56,049 bases of DNA from Pseudomonadota bacterium. GTDB taxonomy: Bacteria > Pseudomonadota > Gammaproteobacteria > Burkholderiales > Burkholderiaceae_C. The stretch lies in assembly GCA_021799355.1 (NCBI GenBank), contig JAJZAQ010000014.1:1-56049 (forward strand). Reading direction: 5' to 3'. Position numbers and translations under genes: made by a program. Below, piece after piece: positions 46,093 to 55,747 of the stretch; position 1 is the first letter of the stretch, and every line of letters starts with the position of its first letter. The notes beneath the pieces are model-generated. The model did no database searches. It saw nothing but the letters and a program-made list of their open reading frames with translations, and was not told where the DNA came from.

Positions 46093-46416
46093 ATGATCTA
46101 CAAGTTTCAATCGAAGGCCGACAGCGATTTGTTCATGAACGCCGGCCCAGCCGAGCGCATTCTGTCCATCATCGGCAAGACGCCGGGGCCGCGGGGCATC
46201 ATCGAGCCGGCGGACATGCCGGCGGCGATCGCCGCGCTGGAGGCCGCCGTCGCCGAGGAGGAAAAGGCGCGGCAAGCAGCGATGGAGTCGGCGGCGGCAG
46301 ACGGCCAGGTGATGGCCGCCGCCCAGCCCATCGGGCTGAAGCAGCGCTCCTGGCCGTTCATTCAAATGCTCAAACGCTGCATCCAGGCGGACACGCCGGT
46401 GGTGTGGGGGGGTTGA
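46093..46416 (+). CDS. DUF1840 family protein
   Basis: 107-residue protein of the DUF1840 family. The MIYKFQSKADSDLFMN start and the IIGKTPGPRGII region and C-terminal KQRSWPFIQMLKRC are the family pattern. Function unknown. Start ATG 46093 has CAGGAG upstream. Divergent from cydA. Confidence 0.92.
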   Translation: MIYKFQSKADSDLFMNAGPAERILSIIGKTPGPRGIIEPADMPAAIAALEAAVAEEEKARQAAMESAAADGQVMAAAQPIGLKQRSWPFIQMLKRCIQADTPVVWGG

Positions 46417-46467
46417 CTTGCGGCAGTCGCCGCCGCAGGGCAGCGACCGTTCGGGAGGCGCAGGGCA

Positions 46468-47499
46468 TCAGGCGCCGATGCGGCGGGAGGCCACCGTACC
46501 GCCGATGCGCCGCAGCATGCGGGCGATGCCCAGCACCTGCTGCGCCCAGAATCCGGCGCCGTAATCCTCACCCTGTCCCTGCGGTGGCGGCAGTTGCGCT
46601 CGCACCCCGGTGGGCTGCAGCGCGGTGGTGAAATCGGCCGAGCAGAACAGGATGTCCCACCAAGGCAGCAACACGCCGAAATTGCAGCCGTAAAGCCGCG
46701 CATTGTTCTGGTGACCGAGCTCGTGGCCGTAGCCCACCGCGTGGTGCAGGCGGTGAAACCGCGGGCTGACGAGCAGCCTCTCGCCCAGCCAGCCGAACGA
46801 CAGGGCGGTGTTGGCGTGCTGCAGGCTTTGCAGCGCGCCCGACAGCAGCGACAAGGCGACGAATTGCGACGGGGGCACGCCGATGATCAGCGCCAGCGCG
46901 GCGAAAAACACCGCCTGCAGCACGACGTCGAGCAGGTGGTTGCGGTCATCGGCCCAGAAACTGAGCTGACGCTGGCTGTGGTGCACCGCGTGCAACTCCC
47001 ACCACCATTGGATTTGGTGCTGCAGCCGGTGGTACCAGTAACCGGCGAAGTCGAGGACGACGAGGTAGATGAAAAACGTCACCAGCGGCCGGTCGGTGAC
47101 CCCGGGCCATAGGCTGTCGAGGTTGAGGTTGTCGATGCCGCGCAGGCGCAGCCAGGCTTGCACGCCGTCGACCACCGGCTGCAGGGTGAAAAACAGCACC
47201 AGATTGACCAGGCCGAGGCGGTTGATCAGGGTGTAGAGCACGTCGACGCGCACGGCGCGGCGGTCTGGCCAGACCTCCAGCGGACGCAACGCTTCGAGCG
47301 GTCGCAGCACGGCGTAGACGAGGATGATTTGCAGCAGCCCGGCGAGAAACCAGAGCACGCCGTCGTAGGCGAAATCGTCGTCGACCATCCAATGGAAGTG
47401 GTAGAGCACCGGCTGCACCAGGGTGACGAACACCCAGGTCTGCGCCTGGCCGACCAGCATGTTGGTGACGTGGCTGATCCAGTCGAGCGGGGTGAACAT
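46468..47499 (-). CDS. sterol desaturase / fatty acid hydroxylase superfamily membrane protein
   Basis: 343-residue integral membrane diiron enzyme. Histidine clusters: HRLQHQIQWWWELHAVHHSQ (HxxxH and HxxHH type) and RFHRLHHAVGYGHELGHQN near residue 250, giving the expected eight or more ligands. Several membrane helices precede them. Substrate unknown (sterol, hopanoid, carotenoid or fatty acid). It lies 9 bases after the beta-propeller gene, same strand, suggesting an operon. Confidence 0.92.
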   Translation of the reverse strand: MFTPLDWISHVTNMLVGQAQTWVFVTLVQPVLYHFHWMVDDDFAYDGVLWFLAGLLQIILVYAVLRPLEALRPLEVWPDRRAVRVDVLYTLINRLGLVNLVLFFTLQPVVDGVQAWLRLRGIDNLNLDSLWPGVTDRPLVTFFIYLVVLDFAGYWYHRLQHQIQWWWELHAVHHSQRQLSFWADDRNHLLDVVLQAVFFAALALIIGVPPSQFVALSLLSGALQSLQHANTALSFGWLGERLLVSPRFHRLHHAVGYGHELGHQNNARLYGCNFGVLLPWWDILFCSADFTTALQPTGVRAQLPPPQGQGEDYGAGFWAQQVLGIARMLRRIGGTVASRRIGA

Positions 47500-47508
47500 G
47501 GGGCAGTC

Positions 47509-48528
47509 TCAGCGTGCCGCGGCGGTGTGCGCCAGCGTCGACAGCGGCGGCAGGTTGTCGTAGAACGGAGCGCGGTCGTAGAAATAAAGGCCATGCGGCG
47601 ACTTGCCCACGGGGATGACGTCGACGAGCTGTCGCGTGCGCATGTCGATCACTCCCACCGAGCGGGCGAAGCGGAAGGTGACCCACAGCCAGCGCCGGTC
47701 TGCGGAGAGTTCCATGTCGTCGGGGCCGGGGCGCAGCCCGGTGATGTCGCCGACCTTGGTCAGCGTGTCCATGTCGAGGATGCTGATGGTGTCGGACACG
47801 CGGTTGCTCACCAGGACGTGCCGGCCGTCGGCCAGCGAACGGAAATTGTGTGCCGCCTTGCCGGTGACGATGCGTTTGACGATGGTGCGCGTGCGCGGAT
47901 CGACGGCGACCACGGCGTCGCTGCCGGTCAGGGCCACCAGCAGGGTTTTGTCCCCCGGGGTGAGCCAGACCCCGGCGGGGGTGTCACCGACCTTCATCGT
48001 CCACAGCACGGTCTGCGTCGGCAAATCGATGGCGGCGACCGAATTGGTGTCCTGCAGGCTGACGTAGACGGTTTTGCTGTCGGCGGTGAATGCCATGTGG
48101 CTCGGCAGCGATTTCAGCGCGATGCGCCTGGCCAGCAGGAACCGGCCCTGGTCGTAACGGTAGATGTCCACACGGTTCAGGCGCAGACAGTTGACGACGA
48201 ACCAGCGATGATCCGGAGAAAAGCCGATCTGGTAGGGGTCGGGAATGTCGGGCACGCTGCCGATGGGTTTGCCCGTCTGCGGATTGAGCAGCAGCAGGTC
48301 CCCGCCGACGGCGTTGGCCACGATCAGGTCGCGGTTGTCCGGCGTGGCCATGAGGTGGTGCGGTTCCTTGCCGGTGGCGAAGCTGCCGATGGGCTGGCGC
48401 GTGGCCTGGTCGATCAGGGTGATGCGCGCATCGCCCGAGTCGAGAACGACGACGACGTCGTCCCGAGCCAGCGCGGCCCCGGCGTGCGCCAGCAGGAAAC
48501 AGGCAACCATCCAGACAAGTTTTCGCAT
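47509..48528 (-). CDS. periplasmic YVTN/YncE-like beta-propeller protein
   Basis: 339-residue secreted protein with a cleavable signal peptide (LVWMVACFLLAHAGAALAR). Repeats typical of YVTN/cytochrome-D1-like propellers recur: TPDNRDLIVANAVGG, SPDHRWFVVN, TADSKTVYVSLQDTNSVAAID, GDKTLLVALTGSDAVVAVDP, DGRHVLVSNRVSDTISILD, SADRRWLWVTFRFARSVGVID. Seven blades are likely. No CxxCH, so no haem c. Function unknown; co-transcribed with the downstream desaturase. Start ATG 48528. Confidence 0.88.
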   Translation of the reverse strand: MRKLVWMVACFLLAHAGAALARDDVVVVLDSGDARITLIDQATRQPIGSFATGKEPHHLMATPDNRDLIVANAVGGDLLLLNPQTGKPIGSVPDIPDPYQIGFSPDHRWFVVNCLRLNRVDIYRYDQGRFLLARRIALKSLPSHMAFTADSKTVYVSLQDTNSVAAIDLPTQTVLWTMKVGDTPAGVWLTPGDKTLLVALTGSDAVVAVDPRTRTIVKRIVTGKAAHNFRSLADGRHVLVSNRVSDTISILDMDTLTKVGDITGLRPGPDDMELSADRRWLWVTFRFARSVGVIDMRTRQLVDVIPVGKSPHGLYFYDRAPFYDNLPPLSTLAHTAAAR

Positions 48529-48768
48529 GGGATTCACCGCACAAGGCAGAACCGGCCAGTCACCGGCACGCGCCGGCAGCAGCACTGTAACGCGCCAGTT
48601 GGGATGATTGTTGACCGTCGCCGGTCGGGTGCGGAGCGGAGCAAACAAAATTGACGCAATCGTGCATCCCCGGCCGTCAGCACGGCGGGACTTTCCCGCG
48701 TTGACTGCTCAGGCGGTTGGGCGGAACTCGGATCGGCCCGCTGCAGACAAAAGACACAGAGGTGAGGT

Positions 48769-49158
48769 ATGCAGGTTCTACCAGGTCGTCGCTGGATGGC
48801 GCTGCTGCTCGTGGCCGCGGCGCTGGCTTTGCCCGGTGTGGCGCAGGCCCGGGTGTACTGGAGCGTGGGCATCGGTGTTCCGGTGTACGCCGGCCCCGGC
48901 TGGTATCCGGGGTGGGGATGGGACGATGGCGGCGGTTTTTTCTACCCCTACGCCGCTGGCTGGCCAGGGTGGAGTCCGCCGGTCGTGGTCGAGCGCCAGC
49001 CCGTGGTGGTGCAGCAGTTGCCCCCCGGGCCGCCGCCGCCGTCGTACTGGTATTACTGCCGCAATCCGGCGGGGTATTACCCTTACGTTGCCGTCTGCCC
49101 CGGAGGCTGGACGCCGGTTCCGGCGACGCCGCCGGAACCGCCCGCCCCGTCCAAATGA
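48769..49158 (+). CDS. secreted aromatic/Pro/Gly-rich small protein
   Basis: 129-residue exported protein. The signal peptide (WMALLLVAAALALPGVAQA) ends at the AQA site; the mature part is rich in Tyr, Trp, Gly and Pro, and ends with YWYYCRNPAGYYPYVAVCPG and GWTPVPATPP, a pattern seen in many uncharacterised proteobacterial envelope proteins. Two cysteines may pair. Start ATG 48769 with GAGGTGAGGT upstream. The next gene, 59 bases on, is a lipoprotein; the two may work together. Confidence 0.85.
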   Translation: MQVLPGRRWMALLLVAAALALPGVAQARVYWSVGIGVPVYAGPGWYPGWGWDDGGGFFYPYAAGWPGWSPPVVVERQPVVVQQLPPGPPPPSYWYYCRNPAGYYPYVAVCPGGWTPVPATPPEPPAPSK

Positions 49159-49217
49159 CGGCCCGTGACCGTTCGTGCTCAGCAATTCACTGACTCATTC
49201 ATCGAAGGGATGTCAAC

Positions 49218-49784
49218 ATGCGACTTTCTCGCACCCTCCTCCTGCTCCCGGCCGCGTTGGGCGCATTGGCCTTGGGCGGCTGTGCCACGGCGCCGCTCGG
49301 GCCGACGGTGGCCGTCATGCCGGCGCCCGGGATGCCGTTTGAACAGTTCCAGGCGATCGACGCCACCTGCCGGCAGTTCGCGCAGCAGCAGTCGGCGCAG
49401 TACCAGACGGGAGCGACCCATTCCGGGCTGACTTCGGCGGCGATCGCCACCGGCCTGGGGGCGGCTGCCGGCGCGCTGATCGGCGGCAACAGCCAGGGCG
49501 CCGGAGTCGGCGCCGGCATCGGCCTGCTCGCCGGCAGCGCCGGAGGGGCCGGCGCGTTCGGCGACACGCAATACAGCGCGCAACGCGCCTACAACATCGC
49601 CTATCAGCAGTGCATGTATTCGCACGGGGCGCAAGTCCCAGGTTATGCCGCGCCGCGCTACGCCCCGCCGCCGCCCCCGCCACCGGGCTACGCGCCGCAG
49701 GCGGCACCGGCACCTGCGCCGTCGTATGCACCATCGTATGCACCGCCGCCGGCCTACCCTCCGGCCTATCCACCGGCGCAGTGA
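49218..49784 (+). CDS. glycine-zipper lipoprotein
   Basis: 188-residue lipoprotein. The lipobox is LGGC (Cys near residue 22) after a hydrophobic signal. A glycine-zipper segment (ATGLGAAAGALIGGNSQGAG, GAGIGLLAGSAGG) lies near residues 75-115, followed by QCMYSHGAQVPGY and a long Pro/Tyr/Ala tail. Envelope location is likely; function unknown. Start ATG 49218. Confidence 0.88.
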   Translation: MRLSRTLLLLPAALGALALGGCATAPLGPTVAVMPAPGMPFEQFQAIDATCRQFAQQQSAQYQTGATHSGLTSAAIATGLGAAAGALIGGNSQGAGVGAGIGLLAGSAGGAGAFGDTQYSAQRAYNIAYQQCMYSHGAQVPGYAAPRYAPPPPPPPGYAPQAAPAPAPSYAPSYAPPPAYPPAYPPAQ

Positions 49785-49946
49785 GACGGTGTGACAAACA
49801 CTCGCGGGTGGACGCGCCCGTGACCCGCAGGCCGCTGCGGGCGCATGGACGCCTGCTGCGCGCCACACATCGGCTGCAGCGTGTCACGATTGGTCACACC
49901 GTTGTGGATTTGGTGACGTGGCCGGCGGCTATCATCCGCCGCGATC

Positions 49947-52502
49947 ATGAGCACCTCTGCTGATTCCGCGTCTGCGGGCTCCCCTGCGGCGCCACCCGGC
50001 CATGGCCGGCGCCCGCCGCCGCGCGCTCCGGCGTGGCCGTTGTGGCTGCGGCTGGCCGCCGGCATCGTGCTGCTGGGCATCGCCGGCGTTCTGGCGCTGG
50101 TATTTGCCGTGGTCATGCTCTACCCGCGGCTGCCTGCGCTGAGCGAGCTCACCGATTACCGCCCCGACCTGCCGCTGCGGGTGTATTCCGCCGAGGGCAC
50201 GCTGATCGGCGAATTCGGCGTGCAGCGGCGCACCGTGGTGCCGTTTGCGCAGATTCCGCTGCAGGTGCGTCAGGCGTTTCTCGCCGCGGAAGATGCCCAG
50301 TTCTACGAGCATGGCGCGGTCGATTGGAGCGGCGTGTTCCGCGCCGCGCTGGCCGACCTGATGCACGGCTCGGCGGTGCAGGGCGCCTCGACCATCACCA
50401 TGCAGGTGGCGCGCGATTTTTACCTCAGTCCGCAAAAAACCCCGCTGCGCAAGTTCACCGAAGCGCTGATGGCGTACAAAATCGAGCACGAGCTGAGCAA
50501 AGACCAGATCCTGGAGCGCTACCTCAATCAGGTGTACCTGGGCCAGCGCGCCTACGGTGTGGCCGCGGCGTCGCAAGTGTATTTCGGCAAGCCGCTCGAC
50601 CAGCTGTCGCTGGCGCAAATCGCCGTGCTCGCCGGTCTGCCCAAGGCGCCGTCGGCGTTCAACCCGCAAACCAATCTCAAGGCGGCGCTGGTGCGGCAGC
50701 ACTACGTGCTCGGCCGCATGCTGGCGCTGGGCGACATCACCCGGGCGCAGTACGACGACGCGATGCAGGCGCCGCTGGACGTGGTGCCCGGCCAGGGACT
50801 GCTGCATTACAAGGTCGACGCCGACTACGCTGCCGAGCAGGTGCGCGAAATCATGGTCGCGCGCTTTGGCGAGTCGGCGTACACCGACGGCTACAAGGTG
50901 TACACCACGCTGCACGACCGCGACCAGGCGGCGGCGGTCGATGCCGTGCGCGCCGGCGTGCTGGCCTACGACCAGCGCCACGGCTGGCGCGGGCCGCAGG
51001 CGCGCGTCGACCTGCCGGCGCACGACGCCGATGCGCCGGCCGCAGCCGTCAAGGCGCTCAGACCCTACGCCAGCGCGGGCAGCCTGCACCCGGCGGTGGT
51101 GCTGCATGCCAGCCCCAAGCTGGTGACGGCAGTGCTGGCCACGGGCAACACGGTCGAACTCAGCGGCGACGCGCTCAAATTCGCCGCTGCCGGGCTGTCG
51201 CCCAAGGCCACCGCGGCGCAGCGCATCGACCGCGGCGCGGTGGTCTGGCTGCAAAAACTCGCCAAGGGCTGGCGGCTGGCGCAGATGCCCGACGTGCAGT
51301 CGGCGCTGGTGTCGCTCGACCCGCACGACGGCGCAGTGCGTGCCTGGGTCGGCGGGTTCGATTACAACCACGAAAAATTCGACCACGTCAACCAGGCATT
51401 CCGCCAGCCGGGGTCGAGCTTCAAGCCGTTCATCTACTCCGCCGCGGTCGACGAAGGGCTGGCGCCGACGACCATCATCGACGACTCGCCCATCACTCTG
51501 GACCCCGGGCCGGGGCAGCCGCCGTGGACGCCGCACAACTACGACAACGAACGGCTGGGGGCGATTCCGGCGTCGCTGGCGCTGGCGCATTCGGACAACG
51601 TCTGCGCCGTCAAGGTGCTGCTCGCCGTGGGGATTCCGTATGCGCGGCAATTCGCCTCACGCTTTGGCCTGCCGCTCGACCAGATTCCGCCCTACCCGAC
51701 CATGGTGCTGGGCGCCGGCAGCTTCACTCCGCTGCAAATGGCCACGGCCTACGCCGTGTTCGCCAACGGCGGCTCGCTGGTCGAGCCGTATCTGATCAAG
51801 CGCATCGTCGATGCCCACGGTGCCACGGTGTATGAGCACAAACCGGTGATCGCCGGCAAAAACGCGCCCCGCATCATCAGCGCGGCCAACGCCTTTCTCA
51901 CCACCCGGCTGATGCGCGCGGTCATCGAGCACGGCACCGGCTCGGCGGCGCTGGCGCTGGGGCGGGTCGATCTGGCGGGCAAGACCGGCACCTCGCAGAA
52001 TTTTCACGACGCCTGGTTCGACGGCTTCAACCCCGATCTGGTGGCCGTGACCTGGATGGGCTACAACACCCAGCGCGATTTGTATCGCGGCGAGCAGGGC
52101 GCCAAGGCCGCGCTGCCGATCTGGATGGATTACATGCGCGTGGCGCTGGCCGGCAAACCCGACGTGCCGTGGCCGGTGCCGCCGGGCATCATCACCGCGC
52201 AGGTCAACCCGGCCACGGGGTTTGCGTCGAGCTCTCCCAACGCGGTCACCGGCTACTTTCTGCAGAACTTCCCGCCGCTGGCGATCGACGCGCAAATGCC
52301 GCTGTCGGCTCCGGCGCCGCAGGCTTCGGCTGCAGTGGGTACCGGCAGCGGCGGCATGCTCGTCGGGCCCGGGGGCGTGCCCGTGGGGACGTCGACGGTG
52401 AGCGTGCGCGCGCAGAACCCGGCAGCGGTGGCGCAGCCCGTGCAACCGCCGCCTTCGCTGTCGCCCGGGGTCATCCTGCCCAGCATCGGCAACTCGCCCT
52501 GA
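49947..52502 (+). CDS. mrcA: penicillin-binding protein 1A (bifunctional glycosyltransferase/transpeptidase)
   Basis: 851-residue peptidoglycan synthase. After a short Pro/Arg-rich cytoplasmic part comes one helix (LAAGIVLLGIAGVLALVFAV), then the glycosyltransferase domain (catalytic Glu in AAEDAQFYEHGAVDW, GASTITMQVARDFYL, RYLNQVYLGQRAYGV), the OB-like insert, and the transpeptidase with SxxK in PGSSFKPFIY, SDN in AHSDN and KTG in LAGKTGTSQNF. Start ATG 49947 (MSTSADSAS). The next gene is glyQ. Confidence 0.96.
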   Translation: MSTSADSASAGSPAAPPGHGRRPPPRAPAWPLWLRLAAGIVLLGIAGVLALVFAVVMLYPRLPALSELTDYRPDLPLRVYSAEGTLIGEFGVQRRTVVPFAQIPLQVRQAFLAAEDAQFYEHGAVDWSGVFRAALADLMHGSAVQGASTITMQVARDFYLSPQKTPLRKFTEALMAYKIEHELSKDQILERYLNQVYLGQRAYGVAAASQVYFGKPLDQLSLAQIAVLAGLPKAPSAFNPQTNLKAALVRQHYVLGRMLALGDITRAQYDDAMQAPLDVVPGQGLLHYKVDADYAAEQVREIMVARFGESAYTDGYKVYTTLHDRDQAAAVDAVRAGVLAYDQRHGWRGPQARVDLPAHDADAPAAAVKALRPYASAGSLHPAVVLHASPKLVTAVLATGNTVELSGDALKFAAAGLSPKATAAQRIDRGAVVWLQKLAKGWRLAQMPDVQSALVSLDPHDGAVRAWVGGFDYNHEKFDHVNQAFRQPGSSFKPFIYSAAVDEGLAPTTIIDDSPITLDPGPGQPPWTPHNYDNERLGAIPASLALAHSDNVCAVKVLLAVGIPYARQFASRFGLPLDQIPPYPTMVLGAGSFTPLQMATAYAVFANGGSLVEPYLIKRIVDAHGATVYEHKPVIAGKNAPRIISAANAFLTTRLMRAVIEHGTGSAALALGRVDLAGKTGTSQNFHDAWFDGFNPDLVAVTWMGYNTQRDLYRGEQGAKAALPIWMDYMRVALAGKPDVPWPVPPGIITAQVNPATGFASSSPNAVTGYFLQNFPPLAIDAQMPLSAPAPQASAAVGTGSGGMLVGPGGVPVGTSTVSVRAQNPAAVAQPVQPPPSLSPGVILPSIGNSP

Positions 52503-52580
52503 GGCTGCGCCGTCATGCGCCAGCGCAACCGAGCGGCGCCGCGCGCTTTCTACAATGGCGCCTTCTTCAAGGCCGAACCC

Positions 52581-53525
52581 ATGCGGACGTTTCAAGACCT
52601 CATTTTCACCCTGCAGCGCTACTGGGCCGATCAAGGCTGCGCCGTGCTTCAGCCTTACGACATGGAAGTCGGCGCCGGCACCAGCCATACCGCCACTTTC
52701 CTGCGCGCCATCGGCCCCGAGCCCTGGCGCGCGGCGTACGTGCAGCCCAGTCGCCGGCCCAAAGACGGGCGCTACGGCGACAACCCCAACCGCCTGCAGC
52801 ACTACTACCAGTACCAAGTGGTGCTCAAGCCGGCGCCGGCCGACATCCTCGACCTGTATCTGGGCAGTTTGCAAGCGCTGGGGCTGGATCTCAAGCGCAA
52901 CGACGTGCGCTTTGTCGAGGACGACTGGGAGAACCCGACGCTGGGTGCCTGGGGGTTGGGCTGGGAAGTGTGGCTCAACGGCATGGAAGTCACCCAGTTC
53001 ACCTACTTCCAGCAGGTCGGCGGCATCGACTGCAAGCCCATCACCGGCGAAATCACCTACGGCCTGGAGCGGTTGGCGATGTATCTGCAGGGGGTGCAGA
53101 GCGTCTACGACCTGGTGTGGACCGAGACCGAAGTTGCCGGCAACAAGGTGCTGCTGAAGTACGGCGACGTGTTCCACCAGAACGAAGTCGAGCAAAGCGC
53201 GTACAACTTCGAGCACAGCGACGCGGCGTTTTTGTTCGAGGCGTTCGCGGCGCACGAAAAGCAGGCCAAGGCGCTGATGGCCGCGCAACTGGCGCTGCCG
53301 GCTTATGAGCAGGTGCTCAAGGCCGCGCACACCTTCAACCTGCTCGACGCGCGCGGGGCGATTTCCGTCACCGAGCGCGCCGCGTACATCGGCCGCATCC
53401 GCAACCTCGCCCGCGGCGTCGCACAGGAATACCTCGACAGCCGCGCCCGCCTGGGCTTTCCGCTCGCGCCGCGCGCCTGGGCCGACGAGGTGTCCGCCCA
53501 GCTCGCGCAGAAAAAAGCCGCCTGA
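52581..53525 (+). CDS. glyQ: glycyl-tRNA synthetase alpha subunit
   Basis: 314-residue catalytic subunit of the alpha2beta2 glycyl-tRNA synthetase. Recognised by [56 protein letters not shown] and [20 protein letters not shown]. Start is ATG 52581 (MRTFQDL); the frame opening at 52515 adds a non-family sequence. Operon with glyS. Confidence 0.98.
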   Translation: MRTFQDLIFTLQRYWADQGCAVLQPYDMEVGAGTSHTATFLRAIGPEPWRAAYVQPSRRPKDGRYGDNPNRLQHYYQYQVVLKPAPADILDLYLGSLQALGLDLKRNDVRFVEDDWENPTLGAWGLGWEVWLNGMEVTQFTYFQQVGGIDCKPITGEITYGLERLAMYLQGVQSVYDLVWTETEVAGNKVLLKYGDVFHQNEVEQSAYNFEHSDAAFLFEAFAAHEKQAKALMAAQLALPAYEQVLKAAHTFNLLDARGAISVTERAAYIGRIRNLARGVAQEYLDSRARLGFPLAPRAWADEVSAQLAQKKAA

Positions 53526-53598
53526 CCGCCCGCCGCGCCCGCTTCCGCCTGCCTCCGCGCGCCGCGTCGCTGCGCCGCCGGGCCCGACCTTCCGACCC

Positions 53599-55728
53599 AT
53601 GACCACCGCCAACCTGCTCGTCGAACTGTTCACCGAAGAATTGCCGCCCAAGGCGCTGCCGCGGCTGGGAGAGGCGTTTGCGCAAACCTTGGCCGAAAGC
53701 CTCACCGCGCAAGGCCTGGCCGCGCCCGGGACGGTGGTGACGCCTTACGCCACGCCGCGGCGGCTGGCGGCGCACCTGACCCGATTGGCAGCCAAGGCCG
53801 CCGACCGGCCGCTGGCGCAAAAGCTCATGCCCGCCTCGGTCGGGCTGGACGGTGCAGGACAGCCCACGCCGGCGCTGCTCAAAAAACTCGCCGCGCTCGG
53901 CCTGCCGGCTGAAGCGGCCGCACGGCTGCGGCGCGAAGGCGAAGGCAAGGCCGAAACGCTGTTCATCGACACCGTCGTCCCCGGCGTGACGCTGGCCGCC
54001 GGGCTGCAGAAGGCGCTCGACGAGGCCATCGCCCGGCTGCCGATCCCAAAGGTCATGGGCTACCAGCTCGCCGACGGCTGGACGACGGTGAAATTCGTCC
54101 GCCCGGCGCACGGACTGGTCGCGCTGCACGGCGCGGACGTGGTGCCGGTGCAGGCGCTGGGATTGACGGCGGGGCGCCTCACCCACGGCCACCGCTTCGA
54201 GGCCATGCGCGACCCGATCGAGCTGATCGACGCCGACCACTACGCGCAGCAATTGCGCGACGAGGGCGCGGTGATCGCCAGCTTCGATGAGCGCCGCGAC
54301 GACATCGCCCGCCGGCTGCAGGCCGCAGCCGTGGCCGCGGGCGCGGGCCTTGCGCCGATCGATGACCCGGCGCTGCTCGACGAAGTCACGGCGCTGGTCG
54401 AGCGCCCGAACGTGCTCACCTGCGCGTTCGACCCGGCGTTTCTCGACGTGCCGCAGGAGTGCCTGATTCTGACCATGAAGGCCAATCAGAAGTATTTCCC
54501 GCTGCTCGACGCGCAGGGCCGGCTGACGCACCGCTTTCTGGTGGTGAGCAACATCACCCCGGCCGACCCCAGTGCGGTGATCGAAGGCAACGAGCGGGTT
54601 GTGCGCCCGCGGCTGGCCGACGCGCAGTTCTTTTTCAACCAGGACCGCAAGCGCACGCTGCAAAGCCGCGTGCCGGGGCTGGACAAGGTGGTCTACCACG
54701 CCAAGCTCGGCTCGCAGGGGCAGCGCATGCGGCGGGTGCAGGCGATGGCCGGGGCGATCGCCGCGGAAATGCCAAACGGGACGGCGCTCAAACCGCTGGC
54801 CGAGCGCGCCGCGCTGCTGGCCAAGGCTGACCTGCTCACCGACATGGTCGGCGAATTCCCCGAGCTGCAGGGCGTCATGGGCCGCTATTACGCGCGGCAC
54901 GACGGCGAAGACCCGCTGGTGGCCGAGGCGATCGAAGACCACTACAAGCCGCGTTTTGCCGGCGACGACCTGCCGCGCAGCGACGTCGGGCTGGCGCTGG
55001 CGCTGGCCGACAAGCTCGACACCCTGGTCGGGCTGTTTGGCGTCGGCGAGCGGCCCAGCGGCGACAAAGACCCCTACGCGCTGCGCCGCCACGCGCTGGG
55101 TATCGTGCGCATGGCGATGGAACGCGAGCACGCGCTGCGCGCGCTGCCGCTGTCGGCGCTGCTGGCGATCGCCCATGCGGCATTCCAGGGCGTGGCCGGC
55201 TACTCCGATGCGACCGCCGAGGTGCGCGCGTTCATCACCGAGCGGCTGGCCAATTCTCTGCGCGAGCAGGGCTACAGCGCGCAAGAGGTCGATGCGGTGC
55301 TGGCGCTGGCCCCGGAGATTCTCGCCGAGGTGCCGCGACGCCTGGACGCGGTGCGCGTGTTTGCCGCGCTGCCCGAAGCGCCGGCGCTGGCGGCGGCGAA
55401 CAAGCGGGTGGGCAACATCCTCAAAAAGTCGCCGCCACCGGCTGGCGGGCTGACGCTGCGGCAGGACTTGCTGCGCGAGCCGGCGGAACGGGCGCTGGCC
55501 GCGGCGCTCACCACGGTCGAGCCGCAGGCGCAGGCCGCGCTGCAGCAGGGCGACTACACCGCGGCGCTGCGCGAGCTGGCCGTGCTCAAAACCCCGGTGG
55601 ACACGTTTTTCGACCAGGTGATGGTCAATGTGGACGACGCCGCGCTGCGCGATAACCGGCTGGCGCTGCTGGGGCGGCTGCAGCAGGCGATGAACGCGGT
55701 GGCCGACCTGTCGCGGCTGGCGGCCTGA
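53599..55728 (+). CDS. glyS: glycyl-tRNA synthetase beta subunit
   Basis: 709-residue tRNA-binding subunit. N-terminus LLVELFTEELPPKALPRLGE is the family start, followed by the HD-like region (MGRYYARHDGED, VADLIKP-type helices; PSGDKDPYALRRHALGIVR) and an anticodon-binding C-terminus ending MVNVDDAALRDNRLALLG. Start is ATG 53599, 73 bases after glyQ; the frame open from 53305 overlaps glyQ and is not coding. Confidence 0.97.
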   Translation: MTTANLLVELFTEELPPKALPRLGEAFAQTLAESLTAQGLAAPGTVVTPYATPRRLAAHLTRLAAKAADRPLAQKLMPASVGLDGAGQPTPALLKKLAALGLPAEAAARLRREGEGKAETLFIDTVVPGVTLAAGLQKALDEAIARLPIPKVMGYQLADGWTTVKFVRPAHGLVALHGADVVPVQALGLTAGRLTHGHRFEAMRDPIELIDADHYAQQLRDEGAVIASFDERRDDIARRLQAAAVAAGAGLAPIDDPALLDEVTALVERPNVLTCAFDPAFLDVPQECLILTMKANQKYFPLLDAQGRLTHRFLVVSNITPADPSAVIEGNERVVRPRLADAQFFFNQDRKRTLQSRVPGLDKVVYHAKLGSQGQRMRRVQAMAGAIAAEMPNGTALKPLAERAALLAKADLLTDMVGEFPELQGVMGRYYARHDGEDPLVAEAIEDHYKPRFAGDDLPRSDVGLALALADKLDTLVGLFGVGERPSGDKDPYALRRHALGIVRMAMEREHALRALPLSALLAIAHAAFQGVAGYSDATAEVRAFITERLANSLREQGYSAQEVDAVLALAPEILAEVPRRLDAVRVFAALPEAPALAAANKRVGNILKKSPPPAGGLTLRQDLLREPAERALAAALTTVEPQAQAALQQGDYTAALRELAVLKTPVDTFFDQVMVNVDDAALRDNRLALLGRLQQAMNAVADLSRLAA

Positions 55729-55747
55729 GCCGCGGCGCTGACTGACA

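Noticed and set aside
49850-49920. GTGTCAC-like repeats before the PBP1A gene as an operator
   Set aside because: The halves (GTGTCAC and GTCACAC) do not form a proper inverted repeat when checked base by base.
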